This document shows positions 9,595 to 20,017 of a stretch of DNA of 64,000 bases, one piece after another. Origin of the DNA: Paraburkholderia agricolaris (GTDB lineage Bacteria; Pseudomonadota; Gammaproteobacteria; Burkholderiales; Burkholderiaceae); contig NZ_QPER01000001.1 of NCBI RefSeq assembly GCF_009455635.1, positions 2,418,001 through 2,482,000 of the forward strand, read 5' to 3'. Numbering within the stretch: position 1 is the first letter of the stretch; each line of letters opens with the position of its first letter. Both the position numbers and the translations under genes were made by a program. The notes beneath the pieces were generated by a model. That model was given only the letters and a program-made list of their open reading frames with translations. It was not told the DNA's origin and did not search any database.

Positions 9595-9616
9595 TTCGTA
9601 CCCGACCGGGTACGAA
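9595..9616. promoter_or_regulatory. hipBA operator O2 (perfect palindrome)
   Basis: Two perfect inverted 10-bp half-sites (TTCGTACCCG / CGGGTACGAA) around a central AC dinucleotide. It begins 50 bp from O1 and borders the predicted -35 box. Confidence 0.82.
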
Positions 9617-9644
9617 TTCTCGAATTGAAAAGCGCTATAGCTAT

Positions 9645-9666
9645 TTCGTACCCGAGCGGATACGAG
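9645..9666. promoter_or_regulatory. hipBA operator O3
   Basis: TTCGTACCCG, centre AG, then CGGATACGAG (two mismatches to a perfect inverted repeat). It begins exactly 50 bp from O2, upstream of the predicted promoter. Confidence 0.8.
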
Positions 9667-9695
9667 CGACACCAAACCTGCAAGTATCACGCTCT

Positions 9696-9717
9696 TTCGT
9701 ACCCGATCGGATACGAA
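9696..9717. promoter_or_regulatory. hipBA operator O4
   Basis: TTCGTACCCG, centre AT, then CGGATACGAA (one mismatch). It begins 51 bp from O3. No gene starts on the other side, so it most likely serves cooperative binding or looping rather than a divergent promoter. Confidence 0.8.
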
Positions 9718-9857
9718 GAACACGAACTGAACGTCGCCAATCTAATGGCAGCAACGCGGCGCTCCTGCACAGAAGCCGCCCGCTGCCAGCTTACTGCAGC
9801 CGCCGTACCGGCAGACCGCCACGCACGGATAACGCGGCGATCTGCATTACAACGCTA

Positions 9858-12800
9858 TTAGCCCAGCCAGCGGCGAGCGTTCTGGAACACGCGCAGCCAA
9901 GGGCTTGCGTCCGTAGTGCCGTCGCCCCAGCCTTCCGGATGCCAGCTCATCTGCACCGCACGATGCACGCGCTCGGTGTGCGGCATCAGCACCGTAAAGC
10001 GGCCATCCGGCGTTGTAACCGAGGTGATGCCGTCCGGCGAACCGTTCGGGTTGAACGGATACTGTTCCGTTGCCTGACCACGGTGATCGACGAAGCGCAT
10101 CGACACGTCTACCTTCGACGCATCGCCTTGCTGTGAGAAGTCCGCGTAACCCTCGCCGTGCGCGATCGCCACTGGAATGCGCGAGCCTTCCATGCCGGCA
10201 AAGAAGATCGACGGCGAAGCCTGCACTTCGACCAGCGAGAAGCGCGCTTCGAATTTCTCCGACTTGTTGCGCGTGAACTTCGGCCACGCTTCGGCGCCCG
10301 GAATCATCGACGCGAGGCTGCTCATCATCTGGCAGCCGTTGCAGATGCCCAGCGCAAACGTGTCTTCGCGGCCAAAGAACGCGGCAAACATATCGGCCAG
10401 TTGCGAATTGAAGCGGATCGCCTTCGCCCAGCCTTCACCGGCACCCAGCGTGTCGCCGTACGAGAAACCACCGCACGCCACCGCGCCGGCGAAATCCGCC
10501 AGATTGGCGCGGCCGGCCAGCAGGTCACTCATGTGCACGTCGTGCGCGTCGAAACCGGCGCGATCGAATGCATAGGCCGTTTCGAGATGCGAGTTCACGC
10601 CCTGCTCACGCAGGATTGCGACACGCGGACGGGCGCTCTTGCCAATGAACGGCGCAGCAACGTCTTGTGACGGATCGAACGTGAGAACCGGCGAGATGCC
10701 TGGATCAGCAGCGTCGGAAAGCGCGTCGTATTCGGCATCGGCGCAAGCCGGGTTGTCGCGCAGACGCGAAATACGCCAGCTCACTTCGCTCCACGCGCGA
10801 TGCAATTCGGTACGCGGTGCTTCGTAGATCTTCTTGGCGTCGCGATAGATTTCGATCGTGTCGCGTTCATTGGTCTTGCCGATCACGTGCGAGCATGCCG
10901 ACAGACCGTGTTCACGCAACGCGCCCAGCACCGCGTCGCGGTCTGTCGCACGCACCTGAATCACGGCGCCGAGTTCCTCGTTGAAGAGCGCGCGGATCGT
11001 GCGGTCTTCACGACGGCCGCTGGTCTGCTTCGCCCAGTCTTTCGCGTCGCCGTAATCGGATTCGTGGTTCGGATCGAGCACCAGCATATCGACGTTCAGC
11101 GACACGCCGACGTGACCCGCAAACGCCATTTCGCACACCGTTGCCCACAGGCCGCCGTCCGAGCGGTCGTGGTACGCAAGCAGCTTGCCGTCGCTATTGA
11201 GCGACTGGATCGCCGTGAAGAAACGCTTGAGATCTTCCGGATCGTCGACGTCGGGCACCGTATCGCCGACCTGCTGCGTAACTTGCGCGAGGATACTGCC
11301 GCCCAGACGATGCTTGGCGCGGCCAAGGTCGATCGCGATCAGCACGGAGTCGCCCACCTCATTCGCGCGGCGCAGTTGCGGCGTGAGGTGGCGGCGCACG
11401 TCTTCGACCGGCGCGAACGCCGAGATGATCAGCGAAACCGGCGCGACCACTTCCTTCGCCACGCCACGGTCTTCCCACTTGGTGCGCATGGACAGCGAAT
11501 CCTTGCCAACCGGAATGCTGATGCCGAGCGCCGGGCACAGCTCCATGCCGATCGCCTTGACCGTGTCGTACAGTGCGGCGTCTTCGCCCGCTGCGCCGCA
11601 TGCGGCCATCCAGTTCGCCGACAGCTTGAGCTTATCGAGCGACGCGATCGGCGCCGCCGCGATATTGGTCACCGCCTCGCCGACCGCCATGCGACCCGAC
11701 GCCGGCGCGTCGATCACGGCGAGCGGCGTGCGCTCGGCCATGGTCATCGCTTCGCCGCGGAAACCCGCGTAATCCATGGTCGTGATGGCGACGTCGGCTA
11801 CCGGCACCTGCCACGGGCCGACCATCTGGTCACGCGCGGTCGTGCCGCCCACCGAGCGGTCGCCGATCGTGATCAGGAACGACTTGCTGGCAACCGTGGG
11901 GTGACGCAGCACGCTCACCGCGACTTCCGGCAACGCGATGCCGGTGACATCCACCGGTTCGAGCTTCTGTTCGACGCGCTTCACGTCGCGATGCATGCGC
12001 GGCGCCTTGCCGAGCAGCACTTCCATCGGCATGTCGACCGGTTCGTGCGCGGCGTCGCCGCTCGCTTGCGAATCGATCACCTTCAACTGACGTTCGGCCG
12101 TGGCCGTGCCGACCACCGCGAACGGGCAACGCTCGCGCTCGCACATGGCTTTGAAGGCCGGCAGATCGGCCGGCGCAATCGCCAGAACATAACGCTCCTG
12201 CGCCTCGTTCGACCAGATTTCGCGCGGCGACAAACCGCTCTCTTCCAGCTGGATCTTGCGCAGGTCGAAGATCGCGCCCTTGCTCGCACCATCCACGACT
12301 TCCGGGAACGCGTTCGACAAACCGCCCGCGCCCACGTCGTGAATGCTCAGGATCGGATTCTTCTCGCCGAGTTGCCAGCACGCGTTGATCACTTCCTGCG
12401 CGCGGCGCTCGATTTCCGGATTGCCGCGCTGGACCGAGTCGAAATCGAGTTCGGCCGTGTTGGTGCCGGTCGCCATCGAGCTGGCGGCGCCGCCGCCCAT
12501 GCCGATGCGCATACCCGGACCGCCGATCTGGATCAGCAGCGAGCCTTCCGGCAGATCGTGCTTATGCGTGTGTTGATCGGAGATATTGCCGATGCCGCCG
12601 GCGATCATGATCGGCTTGTGATAACCGCGCACCAGACCCGCGACGTTCTGCTCATAAGCGCGGAAATAGCCGCCCAGATTCGGACGGCCGAATTCGTTGT
12701 TGAACGCGGCGCCGCCGAGCGGCCCGTCGATCATGATTTGCAACGGCGACGCGATACGGTCAGGACGGCCGTACGCTTCGAACTTGTCGTCCGGGTTCCG

Positions 12801-13943
12801 GTGCGCCAGCGGCTGCGAGGCGTCGCGCGCGTTTTCCCAGGCTTCCACGCCGTCCGGCAATTCCAGATTCGACACCGTAAAGCCCGCCAGACCCGCCTTC
12901 GGACGCGCACCGCGACCGGTCGCGCCTTCGTCGCGGATTTCGCCGCCCGCGCCGGTCGAGGCGCCCGGGAACGGTGAGATCGCGGTGGGGTGATTGTGCG
13001 TTTCCACCTTCATCAAGGTGTGTGTCAGTTCGACGCCGCGGCGATAGTGTTCGGGCAATTCGTTCGCGCCGAGCTCAGCCGGCGTGCGCGGGAACCAGCG
13101 CTCGGCCATGCCGCCCGCCATGATCGCCGAGTTATCCGAATACGCGACGATCGTGCCCTGCGGGTTCAGCTTCTCCGTATTGCGGATCATGTTGAACAGC
13201 GAGATGTCCTGCTTCTCGCCGTCGATCGTCCAGTCCGCGTTGAAGATCTTGTGACGGCAATGTTCGCTGTTGGCTTGCGCGAACATCATCAGTTCGACGT
13301 CGGTCGGGTTGCGGCCGAGTTTCGTGAAGGCGTCGACCAGGTAGTCGATTTCGTCGTCGGCGAGCGCGAGGCCCAGTTCGGTGTTCGCCGCTTCCAGCGC
13401 GCCACGGCCGTTGTTCAGCACGTCGACGGTTTGCAGCGGCTTGGCCGGCAGTTCGTCGAACAGATGCAACGCATGGTCGCGCGAGGGCGACATGCTTTCG
13501 GTCATGCGGTCGTGCAACGCCGCGGCGACGGCCGCGCGGGCCTCATCTGAAAGCGCTTTCTTGCCGCCCAGCAGACCGCTTTTCAGGGTGACCGTGTATT
13601 CGACACCGCGTTCGATGCGGCGCACCTGCGTCAAGCCGCAGAGGTGGGCAATATCGGTTGCCTTGCTGGCCCACGGCGACACGGTGCCGAAACGCGGCAC
13701 CACGAGGAAAGTTTCAGCCGTGCCGCGCTCTTTGGTTTCTTCGAGCGGATCGCCGTAGTGCATCAGCGCTTCGATCTTCGCGTTGTCTTCCGCGGACAGC
13801 GGGGTTTGCGCGTTGACGAAGTGCAGATACTGCCCGCGCACGCCGGTGATGTTGGCGTCGATGCGCGTGAGCGTTTCGAGCAGGCGGGTTTGACGGAAAT
13901 CGGAAAGGGCCGAAGCGCCGGGGAAACACGAGAAGTGGGCCAT
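9858..13943 (-). CDS. purL: Phosphoribosylformylglycinamidine synthase PurL (large, fused form)
   Basis: Fourth step of de novo purine synthesis: ATP- and glutamine-dependent conversion of FGAR to FGAM. At 1361 residues this is the fused proteobacterial type. It has an N-terminal PurS-like domain, a linker, two AIRS-type synthase halves ([65 protein letters not shown]) and a C-terminal class I glutaminase domain. The glutaminase shows the nucleophile in [10 protein letters not shown] and the SWHPEG His/Glu pair near the end. It is monocistronic; neither neighbour concerns purines. A good -10 box lies about 90 bp upstream of the start. Confidence 0.98.
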   Translation of the reverse strand: MAHFSCFPGASALSDFRQTRLLETLTRIDANITGVRGQYLHFVNAQTPLSAEDNAKIEALMHYGDPLEETKERGTAETFLVVPRFGTVSPWASKATDIAHLCGLTQVRRIERGVEYTVTLKSGLLGGKKALSDEARAAVAAALHDRMTESMSPSRDHALHLFDELPAKPLQTVDVLNNGRGALEAANTELGLALADDEIDYLVDAFTKLGRNPTDVELMMFAQANSEHCRHKIFNADWTIDGEKQDISLFNMIRNTEKLNPQGTIVAYSDNSAIMAGGMAERWFPRTPAELGANELPEHYRRGVELTHTLMKVETHNHPTAISPFPGASTGAGGEIRDEGATGRGARPKAGLAGFTVSNLELPDGVEAWENARDASQPLAHRNPDDKFEAYGRPDRIASPLQIMIDGPLGGAAFNNEFGRPNLGGYFRAYEQNVAGLVRGYHKPIMIAGGIGNISDQHTHKHDLPEGSLLIQIGGPGMRIGMGGGAASSMATGTNTAELDFDSVQRGNPEIERRAQEVINACWQLGEKNPILSIHDVGAGGLSNAFPEVVDGASKGAIFDLRKIQLEESGLSPREIWSNEAQERYVLAIAPADLPAFKAMCERERCPFAVVGTATAERQLKVIDSQASGDAAHEPVDMPMEVLLGKAPRMHRDVKRVEQKLEPVDVTGIALPEVAVSVLRHPTVASKSFLITIGDRSVGGTTARDQMVGPWQVPVADVAITTMDYAGFRGEAMTMAERTPLAVIDAPASGRMAVGEAVTNIAAAPIASLDKLKLSANWMAACGAAGEDAALYDTVKAIGMELCPALGISIPVGKDSLSMRTKWEDRGVAKEVVAPVSLIISAFAPVEDVRRHLTPQLRRANEVGDSVLIAIDLGRAKHRLGGSILAQVTQQVGDTVPDVDDPEDLKRFFTAIQSLNSDGKLLAYHDRSDGGLWATVCEMAFAGHVGVSLNVDMLVLDPNHESDYGDAKDWAKQTSGRREDRTIRALFNEELGAVIQVRATDRDAVLGALREHGLSACSHVIGKTNERDTIEIYRDAKKIYEAPRTELHRAWSEVSWRISRLRDNPACADAEYDALSDAADPGISPVLTFDPSQDVAAPFIGKSARPRVAILREQGVNSHLETAYAFDRAGFDAHDVHMSDLLAGRANLADFAGAVACGGFSYGDTLGAGEGWAKAIRFNSQLADMFAAFFGREDTFALGICNGCQMMSSLASMIPGAEAWPKFTRNKSEKFEARFSLVEVQASPSIFFAGMEGSRIPVAIAHGEGYADFSQQGDASKVDVSMRFVDHRGQATEQYPFNPNGSPDGITSVTTPDGRFTVLMPHTERVHRAVQMSWHPEGWGDGTTDASPWLRVFQNARRWLG

Positions 13944-13965
13944 GGACTTGACGTTGCGTCGCTAA

Positions 13966-13991
13966 TGATGCCGATGAGTGATGCCGATGAG
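13966..13991. repeat. 13-bp perfect tandem duplication in the purL leader
   Basis: TGATGCCGATGAG occurs twice back to back, ending 23 bp upstream of the purL start codon, inside the predicted transcript leader. Confidence 0.8.
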
Positions 13992-14031
13992 TCGCGCGTG
14001 CAGGCGACGTGAGGCGCAAAGGAAGTCCGAG

Positions 14032-14037
14032 ATTATA
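14032..14037 (-). promoter_or_regulatory. purL: purL -10 box
   Basis: A perfect TATAAT on the minus strand, about 90 bp before the purL ATG. The -35 region is poor. No PurR-like operator was recognised. Confidence 0.5.
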
Positions 14038-14281
14038 CCCCGGGAACGGGCTTCCGACGGGCTTCGCACCAGGGTTTTGGTGGGGTTTGCGCGGTGGATC
14101 GGGCGGGCCGTGGCGGCGCTTGAGCGTAGCGCTCGCGTGGCAGAGCCATCCGTTTGACTGCTATCATTCGGCCTTTCACCAGATCGGCGCGAGCGGCCTG
14201 AGCAATGCCGGGCAGCGCGCCGCATGCCACGCTTAACGGGAACGCGGCGTTTCGGCGTCCCGCCGGCAAATCGAATCAGAT

Positions 14282-15589
14282 ATGGATGTCATCGTCATTG
14301 GCGGCGGGATTGTGGGCGTCGCCACCGCTTATCAACTGCGCGCGGCCGGCCACCGGGTATGCGTCGTCGAGCGCCACGCAACGGTCGCGCAAGGCGCGAC
14401 CTATGGGCACGGCGGCACCGTGCTGCCGACCCCGCTCGACGTCTGGTTCGGCCCGACTTTCATGGCGAGCCGCCAGGGCGCCAAAAACGGCGTGATCAGC
14501 AAGGCCGGCTTTAATGGGCCGGCACGCCAGTTCGTCAAACAACTGGCCGCCTTGCAGGAGCCCGAGGCGTTCAGCCGCCAGTACGCGCACCTGCGTCCGC
14601 TGATCGAAGCCTCGCGCGAGGCCATGGCCGATATCGAAGCGCGCTTCGGCCTGGAATTCGAACAGGCCAGCGGCCTGCTCTATCTGGTGCGTTCCGAGCA
14701 GGAATGGCAGCAGACCCAGACGGCGCTCGATCTGCTGCGCCAATACGAAGTCCCGCACCACGTGCTGACGCCGGCCGAATGCGCCGCGTTCGAGCATTCG
14801 GTACGGACCGAGCCGGAATTCGCCGGCGGCGTGCTGTTCGACCACGAGCGCACGGCCAACTGCCCGCTTTTCGCCAAACTGATCAAGCAAACGCTCGATA
14901 CGCAAGGCGGCGTGCAATTCATGCTGGGCTGCGAAGTCTCGGCGATCCGGCTCGAAGGCCAGCGCGCCGCGGTGGAGCTGGCGCCACGGCCCGGCGCCGG
15001 TTCTGCCACCGCACGTTCACGCGAAGTCGACGTGATCAACGCCGACGCAATCGTCGTCGCCGCGGGTTACGGCAGCCTGCCGCTGCTCGAACGCCTCGGG
15101 CTGCGGCTGCCGCTGCATCCGTTGCGCCTGCATAACCTCGTGGCGCCCATTGCGCATGAGGAATGCGCACCGCATGTCGCGATTGTGGATGCGGTCAAGC
15201 GGATTACGGTCAGCCGCATGAATCATCGCCTGCGGGTTGCGGGCGGCGCGGTGTTGCAAAGCGCTGCGCAGATCGACAAGCCGCTGGGCGAGGCGCTCAC
15301 GAAAGAAGCGCTGGCGTTGCTGGGCCAGGCGACGCACGACTGGATCCCGGGCGCTGCGCGAATCTCCGCCGCCCTGCCGTGGGAAGGCGTAAAACTGCTG
15401 TCGCCGGACGGCTTGCCGGTGATCGGCAACGCGCTTCATCCGCGCCTGTTCGTGAATGCCGGTCATGGGCCTGCCGGTTGGGGCCTGGCATGCGGAGCGG
15501 GCAAACTGGTCGCCGACCTGATCTCGGGCAACACCCCCGAGGTCCCCGCCGACACCCTGGCGGCGCTGCGCGCGGACCGCTTCCAGTAA
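14282..15589 (+). CDS. FAD-dependent D-amino acid dehydrogenase-like oxidoreductase (DadA family)
   Basis: A 435-residue DAO-family flavoenzyme that probably oxidises D-amino acids or a related amine to the imino acid and passes electrons to the respiratory chain. The N-terminus is a Rossmann dinucleotide-binding motif (MDVIVIGGGIVGVATAYQLRAAGHRVCVVER). A second FAD contact follows in the middle (INADAIVVAAGYGS), and the C-terminal GHGPAGWGLACGAGKLVADL block closes the flavin site. The FAD-contact segment ATYGHGGTVLP differs slightly from classical DadA (TSFANAG), so the substrate may differ too. No alanine racemase gene is adjacent, which argues against a classic dad operon. Confidence 0.85.
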   Translation: MDVIVIGGGIVGVATAYQLRAAGHRVCVVERHATVAQGATYGHGGTVLPTPLDVWFGPTFMASRQGAKNGVISKAGFNGPARQFVKQLAALQEPEAFSRQYAHLRPLIEASREAMADIEARFGLEFEQASGLLYLVRSEQEWQQTQTALDLLRQYEVPHHVLTPAECAAFEHSVRTEPEFAGGVLFDHERTANCPLFAKLIKQTLDTQGGVQFMLGCEVSAIRLEGQRAAVELAPRPGAGSATARSREVDVINADAIVVAAGYGSLPLLERLGLRLPLHPLRLHNLVAPIAHEECAPHVAIVDAVKRITVSRMNHRLRVAGGAVLQSAAQIDKPLGEALTKEALALLGQATHDWIPGAARISAALPWEGVKLLSPDGLPVIGNALHPRLFVNAGHGPAGWGLACGAGKLVADLISGNTPEVPADTLAALRADRFQ

Positions 15590-15708
15590 GGCGGGCCCGC
15601 TCAGCAGCGGGTCCTCGCCAACACGGCGCGCGTCAGACACCTATCGGCACTACCATAGTGGCTCCTCAAGCTTCGTCGCCTTGTCCAAGGTGAACTTCAC
15701 GCCCCGCC

Positions 15709-17334
15709 ATGACCGCGTCCGAATCCACGCTTGCGATCTTAATCAGCCCGCGCAACCGGGCCTTGCCGCTGCTCACGCTAACCGACCTGCGAATCCTTGA
15801 AAGCCAGGCCGCGGCGGCGCTGCCTGAGCACACGCTGATGTCCCGTGCCGGCAAAGCCGCCGCGAGCTACCTGCAGGAACAGATCAGCCGCGATACCTCG
15901 ATCGAAAAATCGAAGCACAAGGTATGGATCGTGGCCGGCCCGGGCAACAACGGCGGCGACGCCTTGATCATGGCCGCGGAACTCCACCAGGCCGGCATCG
16001 CCGTCGACCTGTGCATGCCGCTTGAAGTCAAACCGGACGACGCCCGCTGGGCGCTCGACACAGCCCGCACCGCGGGCGTCGCCATCACTGCGGCGCTGCC
16101 GGCCTCGCTGGAAAGCTTCACGTGGCTGGTGGACGGCATGTTCGGGATCGGCCTGACCCGCCCTCTGGAAGGCATCTTTGCGGGCATCGCCCGTCAACTG
16201 TCGCAACGTACCAAGGCAAAGCGGGCAAGAGGCGGCGTCCTCGCGCTCGACACACCCAGCGGTCTCGATAGCGATACCGGCACGGTGGTCGGCGAGCCGC
16301 GGGATCAGGACAAGGGCGGTAACGAAGGCTCCAGCGATGCTTGCGCGGTACACGCCACCCACACGATCACCTTCATTGGCGCGAAACCCGGCCTTTTCAC
16401 CGCGCAGGGACGCGATCTCGCCGGCCGGGTGACAGTGGCGCCGATCGGCGTCGACAGTAGCGCTCGCACGGCCGTGCAACTCAACGCACCCGATCTGTTC
16501 GCCGCCTTCCTGCCGCCCCGCGACTTCGCCACCAACAAGGGTACGTTCGGCAGTCTCGCCGTGGTCGGCGGCGACACCGGCATGTGCGGCGCGCCGATCC
16601 TCGCCGCGCGCGCGGCGCTTTATACCGGCGCGGGCAAAGTGCACGTCGCGTTGCTGGGCGACGGCGCCCCGCCCTACGATCCGCCCCATCCCGAACTGAT
16701 GCTGCATGCGATCGACACGCTGCCGCTCGACAGGATGGACGCACTCGCCATCGGCTGCGGCATGGGTCAGCGCGATCGGGCCACACATGTCATGCACGAC
16801 GTGCTGCCGCTCGACGTGCCTAAACTGTTCGACGCCGACGCGCTCAATCTGATTTCCGCCGACCCGTCGCTCGCCGCCGAAGTCACCGCGCGCGGCGTCC
16901 AAGGCGACCCGTGCGTACTGACTCCGCATCCACTCGAAGCCGCGCGCCTGCTCGGCACCGACGCGCCGGGCGTGCAACGCGACCGCCTCGCCGCCGCGCG
17001 CGCACTGGCCGCGCGCTTTGCCGCCGTGATCGTGCTGAAAGGCACGGGCACCGTGATCGCCGCGCCGGACGGCCGCGTCGCAATCAATCCGACCGGCAAT
17101 GCCGCACTGGCGACGGGCGGCACGGGTGATGTGCTCGGCGGCATTATCGGCGCGTTGCTCGCCCAGCATCTGCCGCGCTACGAAGCCGCGCTGGCGGGCG
17201 TCTATCTGCACGGCCTCGCCGCCGACACATTGAGTGCACAAGGCCACGGCCCAGCGGGTTTGACGGCGGGCGAACTCGCCCCGATGGTGCGGACGTTGCT
17301 AAACCGGATGTTCTATCCGGCGGCCGCTGAATAA
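15709..17334 (+). CDS. nnr: Bifunctional NAD(P)H-hydrate epimerase / ADP-dependent NAD(P)H-hydrate dehydratase
   Basis: Repairs damaged NADH and NADPH: the N-terminal domain (YjeF_N, about 20-240) epimerises hydrated cofactors and the C-terminal ribokinase-like domain (about 260-535) dehydrates the S form. Epimerase motifs are AGPGNNGGDALI, the DGMFGIGLTRPL loop and LALDTPSGLDSDTG. Dehydratase motifs are KGTFGSLAVVGGD, LTPHPLEAARLLG and ATGGTGDVLGGIIGALLAQ. At 541 residues it is slightly long because of a roughly 20-residue polar insert (about 190-212) after the LDTPSGLD motif. The start at 15709 fits the family. It lies downstream of the DadA-like gene (119-bp gap). Confidence 0.94.
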   Translation: MTASESTLAILISPRNRALPLLTLTDLRILESQAAAALPEHTLMSRAGKAAASYLQEQISRDTSIEKSKHKVWIVAGPGNNGGDALIMAAELHQAGIAVDLCMPLEVKPDDARWALDTARTAGVAITAALPASLESFTWLVDGMFGIGLTRPLEGIFAGIARQLSQRTKAKRARGGVLALDTPSGLDSDTGTVVGEPRDQDKGGNEGSSDACAVHATHTITFIGAKPGLFTAQGRDLAGRVTVAPIGVDSSARTAVQLNAPDLFAAFLPPRDFATNKGTFGSLAVVGGDTGMCGAPILAARAALYTGAGKVHVALLGDGAPPYDPPHPELMLHAIDTLPLDRMDALAIGCGMGQRDRATHVMHDVLPLDVPKLFDADALNLISADPSLAAEVTARGVQGDPCVLTPHPLEAARLLGTDAPGVQRDRLAAARALAARFAAVIVLKGTGTVIAAPDGRVAINPTGNAALATGGTGDVLGGIIGALLAQHLPRYEAALAGVYLHGLAADTLSAQGHGPAGLTAGELAPMVRTLLNRMFYPAAAE

Positions 17335-17629
17335 ACCCACCCGTCCCACAGTTTGCGTCGAGCGCCCCAACCACAGCCGAACCGCTGCCACCCCGCTGTC
17401 ACCTGTCACGCAACGCCGCTATACTGATTAACTGCGCCGCACGTCGGGTCATCGCGGGCTGCAGCGAAACTTCGGTGGGCCGACTCGATTACGAGCCAGG
17501 CTCGCGAAGCTTCACGGCAACCCATCGCGAACCCGGCCGCGCGGCATCGCTCTAACAGCATCGTTGCTTCATCCTCGGCAGCGCTTCACGCGCGCGCCAT
17601 TCTTCGTGCCCCTTCGTTAGACGGACGCT

Positions 17630-19252
17630 ATGACGCAGAACTCGCTCCCCTCCTGGTCCTCGCTGCAAACGCATTACGAGAAGATTCGCGATGCGCACAT
17701 GCGCGACTGGTTCGCCCCCGCGAACGATCCCGCCCCTACCCGTGCTGAGCGCTTTGCGTTCGCGGGCGGCGGTCTCGCGGCCGATTTCTCGAAGAACCGC
17801 ATCACCGACGAAACCCTGAAACTGCTGGTGCAACTCGCGCGCGAAGCCGGCGTCGAGAAACGCCGCGACGCGATGTTCGCGGGCGAAATCGTCAACCCGA
17901 CCGAAGGCCGCGCCGCCTTGCATACCGCGCTGCGCGCCACCGATCCGAAAGCGCCGTTCCATGCTGAAATTCAGGCCGAACGCGCGAAGATGGCCGCGTT
18001 CGCCGACCAGGTGCGCAGCGGCGAGTGGACCGGCTATACGGGCAAGCGGATTCGCTACGTCGTGAATATCGGCATCGGCGGCTCGGACCTTGGGCCGAAG
18101 ATGGTCGTGCACGCGCTGCATCATCTGGCCACGCCGGAGATCACCACGCACTTCGTGTCGAATGTGGACGGTGCGGATCTGTACAACGTGATGCAGATGA
18201 TCGATCCGGAAGAAACGCTCGCGATCATCGTCTCCAAGACCTTCACCACGCTCGAAACGATGACCAACGCGCGCTCGCTGCGCGACTGGTTCATCGAGAA
18301 AGGCTGCCCGGAAAGCGCGCTGGCGAAGCACTTCGTCGGCGTGTCGGCGAACCCGGCCGAGGTGGTCAAGTTCGGCATCGCGAAAGAGAATGTGTTCGAG
18401 ATGTGGGACTGGGTCGGCGGGCGTTACTCGCTGTGGTCGGCGGTGGGTCTTTCGATCATGATCGCGATCGGCCCGCAACAGTTCGACGAACTGCTGGCCG
18501 GCGCCAACGAGATGGACCAGCATTTCCGCGACGCGCCGCTCGAAAAGAACCTGCCCGTGCTGCTCGGCATGATCGGCATCTGGTATCGCAACTTCTTCGG
18601 CTCGCAAAGCTATCTGGTCGCGCCGTATTCGGAAGCGCTGCATTTCCTGCCCTCGTACCTGCAACAGCTCGAAATGGAAAGCAACGGCAAGTCGGCGCGC
18701 CTGGATGGCGCGATGGTCGACTATCCGACTGCCGCTGTGACCTGGGGTGAACCGGGCACGAACGGCCAGCATGCGTTCTTCCAGATGCTGCACCAGGGCC
18801 CGACGATCGTGCCGATCGACTTCGTCGCCGTATTGACGCCGGAGCATCCGCTCGTCAGTCATCATCCTAAGTTGCTGGCGAACTGCTTCGCGCAAAGCGA
18901 AGCGCTGATGCTCGGCCGCACGCTCGAAGAGGCGAAGAAGGTGGCCGGCGCGGACAAGCCTGAGCTCGCGCCGCATCTGGTGTTTCCGGGCAACCGTCCG
19001 ACCACGACGCTGCTCGTCGACGCGCTCACCGCGCGTTCGCTCGGCGCATTGATCGCGCTGTACGAGCATAAGGTGCTGGTGCAGGCATCGGTATGGGACA
19101 TCAATCCGTTCGATCAATGGGGCGTCGAGTTGGGCAAGATCCTCGGCAAGGTGGTCGAGGCGGATCTGACGTCGGCGAGCGTCGACGAGAAGAAGCATGA
19201 TTCGTCGACCTCGGCATTGATCGCACGAGCGCGCGCTGCGTTGAAGCGCTGA
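17630..19252 (+). CDS. pgi: Glucose-6-phosphate isomerase
   Basis: Interconverts glucose-6-phosphate and fructose-6-phosphate in the cytoplasm. The 540-residue product shows the complete PGI signature: sugar-phosphate loop [25 protein letters not shown], the [15 protein letters not shown] signature, [34 protein letters not shown] with catalytic Glu and His, and the QWGVELGK motif carrying the ring-opening lysine. The 295-bp region upstream contains a possible TATACT -10 box but no clear -35. A strong terminator follows 27 bp after the stop. Confidence 0.98.
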   Translation: MTQNSLPSWSSLQTHYEKIRDAHMRDWFAPANDPAPTRAERFAFAGGGLAADFSKNRITDETLKLLVQLAREAGVEKRRDAMFAGEIVNPTEGRAALHTALRATDPKAPFHAEIQAERAKMAAFADQVRSGEWTGYTGKRIRYVVNIGIGGSDLGPKMVVHALHHLATPEITTHFVSNVDGADLYNVMQMIDPEETLAIIVSKTFTTLETMTNARSLRDWFIEKGCPESALAKHFVGVSANPAEVVKFGIAKENVFEMWDWVGGRYSLWSAVGLSIMIAIGPQQFDELLAGANEMDQHFRDAPLEKNLPVLLGMIGIWYRNFFGSQSYLVAPYSEALHFLPSYLQQLEMESNGKSARLDGAMVDYPTAAVTWGEPGTNGQHAFFQMLHQGPTIVPIDFVAVLTPEHPLVSHHPKLLANCFAQSEALMLGRTLEEAKKVAGADKPELAPHLVFPGNRPTTTLLVDALTARSLGALIALYEHKVLVQASVWDINPFDQWGVELGKILGKVVEADLTSASVDEKKHDSSTSALIARARAALKR

Positions 19253-19278
19253 AAGCTTGACGCGTTCAGAGCGTTGAA

Positions 19279-19312
19279 ATAAAAAGCGGGCCTTTGCGGC
19301 CCGCTTTTTATT
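19279..19312. terminator. Bidirectional terminator between pgi and the ABC ATPase gene
   Basis: The stem AAAGCGGGCC / GGCCCGCTTT with A- and T-rich flanks on both sides lies between two convergent genes and can serve both. Confidence 0.9.
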
Positions 19313-19330
19313 TATCGACACCCTGGCTGG

Positions 19331-20017
19331 TCAGGCCAGGCGCCCCGCCTCGATGGTCACCGTCGTATCGCAGCGACGCGCGAGTTCGACGTCGTGCGTG
19401 ACAAGGATCAGTGTGGCGCCGTTCGCGCGGTTCATCTCGAACATCAAATCGATCACCGCGTGGCCGGTAGCGGCATCGAGACTGCCGGTCGGCTCGTCGG
19501 CGAACAGGATCGCCGGATGCGTGACGAAGGCGCGCGCCAGCGCGACCCGTTGCTGTTCACCGCCCGACAGCAGCTTGGGATAGTGTCCCGTGCGTTTGGC
19601 GAGCCCCACCTGCTCAAGCAAGCCGCGCGCACGTGCCGCAGCTTCACGCGTGCCGATGCCGCCTTGCAGCTCGAGCGGCAAGGTGACGTTCTCGAGCGCC
19701 GTCAAATGCGGCATCAATTGAAACGACTGGAACACGAAGCCGACCGAGCCGCTACGCAATGCAGCGCGCTCGTCTTCGTTCAGTTCGGTCAGTTCGCGAC
19801 CGAGCAGCCGAACCGAGCCCGAACTCGCGCTGTCCAACCCTGCGAGCAAGCCGAGCAGCGTAGACTTGCCCGACCCGGATGCACCGACGATCGCCACACT
19901 GCTGCCGGCTTCGATAGCAAGATCGATGTCCTCGAGAATCGTCAGTTCGCCCGTTGCATCCTTAACCTTCTTGCACAAACCCCGCACTTCAATGACTGGA
20001 TCAGTTTTGTTTAGCAT
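19331..20017 (-). CDS. ABC transporter ATP-binding protein (LolD/YbbA type)
   Basis: ATPase subunit of a MacB/LolCDE-like type VII ABC system. The 228-residue product has Walker A GASGSGKSTLLG, Q-loop FQSFQLMP, signature LSGGEQQRVALARA, Walker B ILFADEPTGSLD and the H-loop THD. The start at 20017 (MLNKTDPVIEV) was chosen by family length; the frame stays open to 20251 but that part is antisense to the esterase. No permease gene lies downstream, because the gene converges on pgi. The adjacency to a TesA-like esterase copies the ybbA-tesA arrangement of E. coli, so YbbA is the likeliest orthologue. Its transported substrate is unknown. Confidence 0.9.
   Translation of the reverse strand: MLNKTDPVIEVRGLCKKVKDATGELTILEDIDLAIEAGSSVAIVGASGSGKSTLLGLLAGLDSASSGSVRLLGRELTELNEDERAALRSGSVGFVFQSFQLMPHLTALENVTLPLELQGGIGTREAAARARGLLEQVGLAKRTGHYPKLLSGGEQQRVALARAFVTHPAILFADEPTGSLDAATGHAVIDLMFEMNRANGATLILVTHDVELARRCDTTVTIEAGRLA

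Larger units (their letters stand above)
13944..14281. other. Divergent intergenic region purL / DadA-like gene
   Basis: 338 bp without a gene. It holds the purL promoter and leader on the minus strand and the upstream region of the oxidoreductase gene. The only other structure seen is the 13-bp tandem repeat in the purL leader. Confidence 0.8.

Noticed and set aside
9545-9717. Reading the 50-bp array as a CRISPR
   Set aside because: Only four units; each repeat is a palindrome with variable right half, and the intervening DNA contains the hipBA promoter.
9567-10136. Plus-strand frame running from the operator array into purL
   Set aside because: It would translate the operators themselves, then run antisense to purL; no ribosome site.
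10800-12977. 725-codon plus-strand frame antisense to purL
   Set aside because: Low-complexity His/Arg-rich product; purL is certain.
15594-15616. GC-rich hairpin after the DadA-like gene
   Set aside because: A stem is possible (GGGCCCGCT / AGCGGGTCC) but no T-run follows, so it was not called a terminator.
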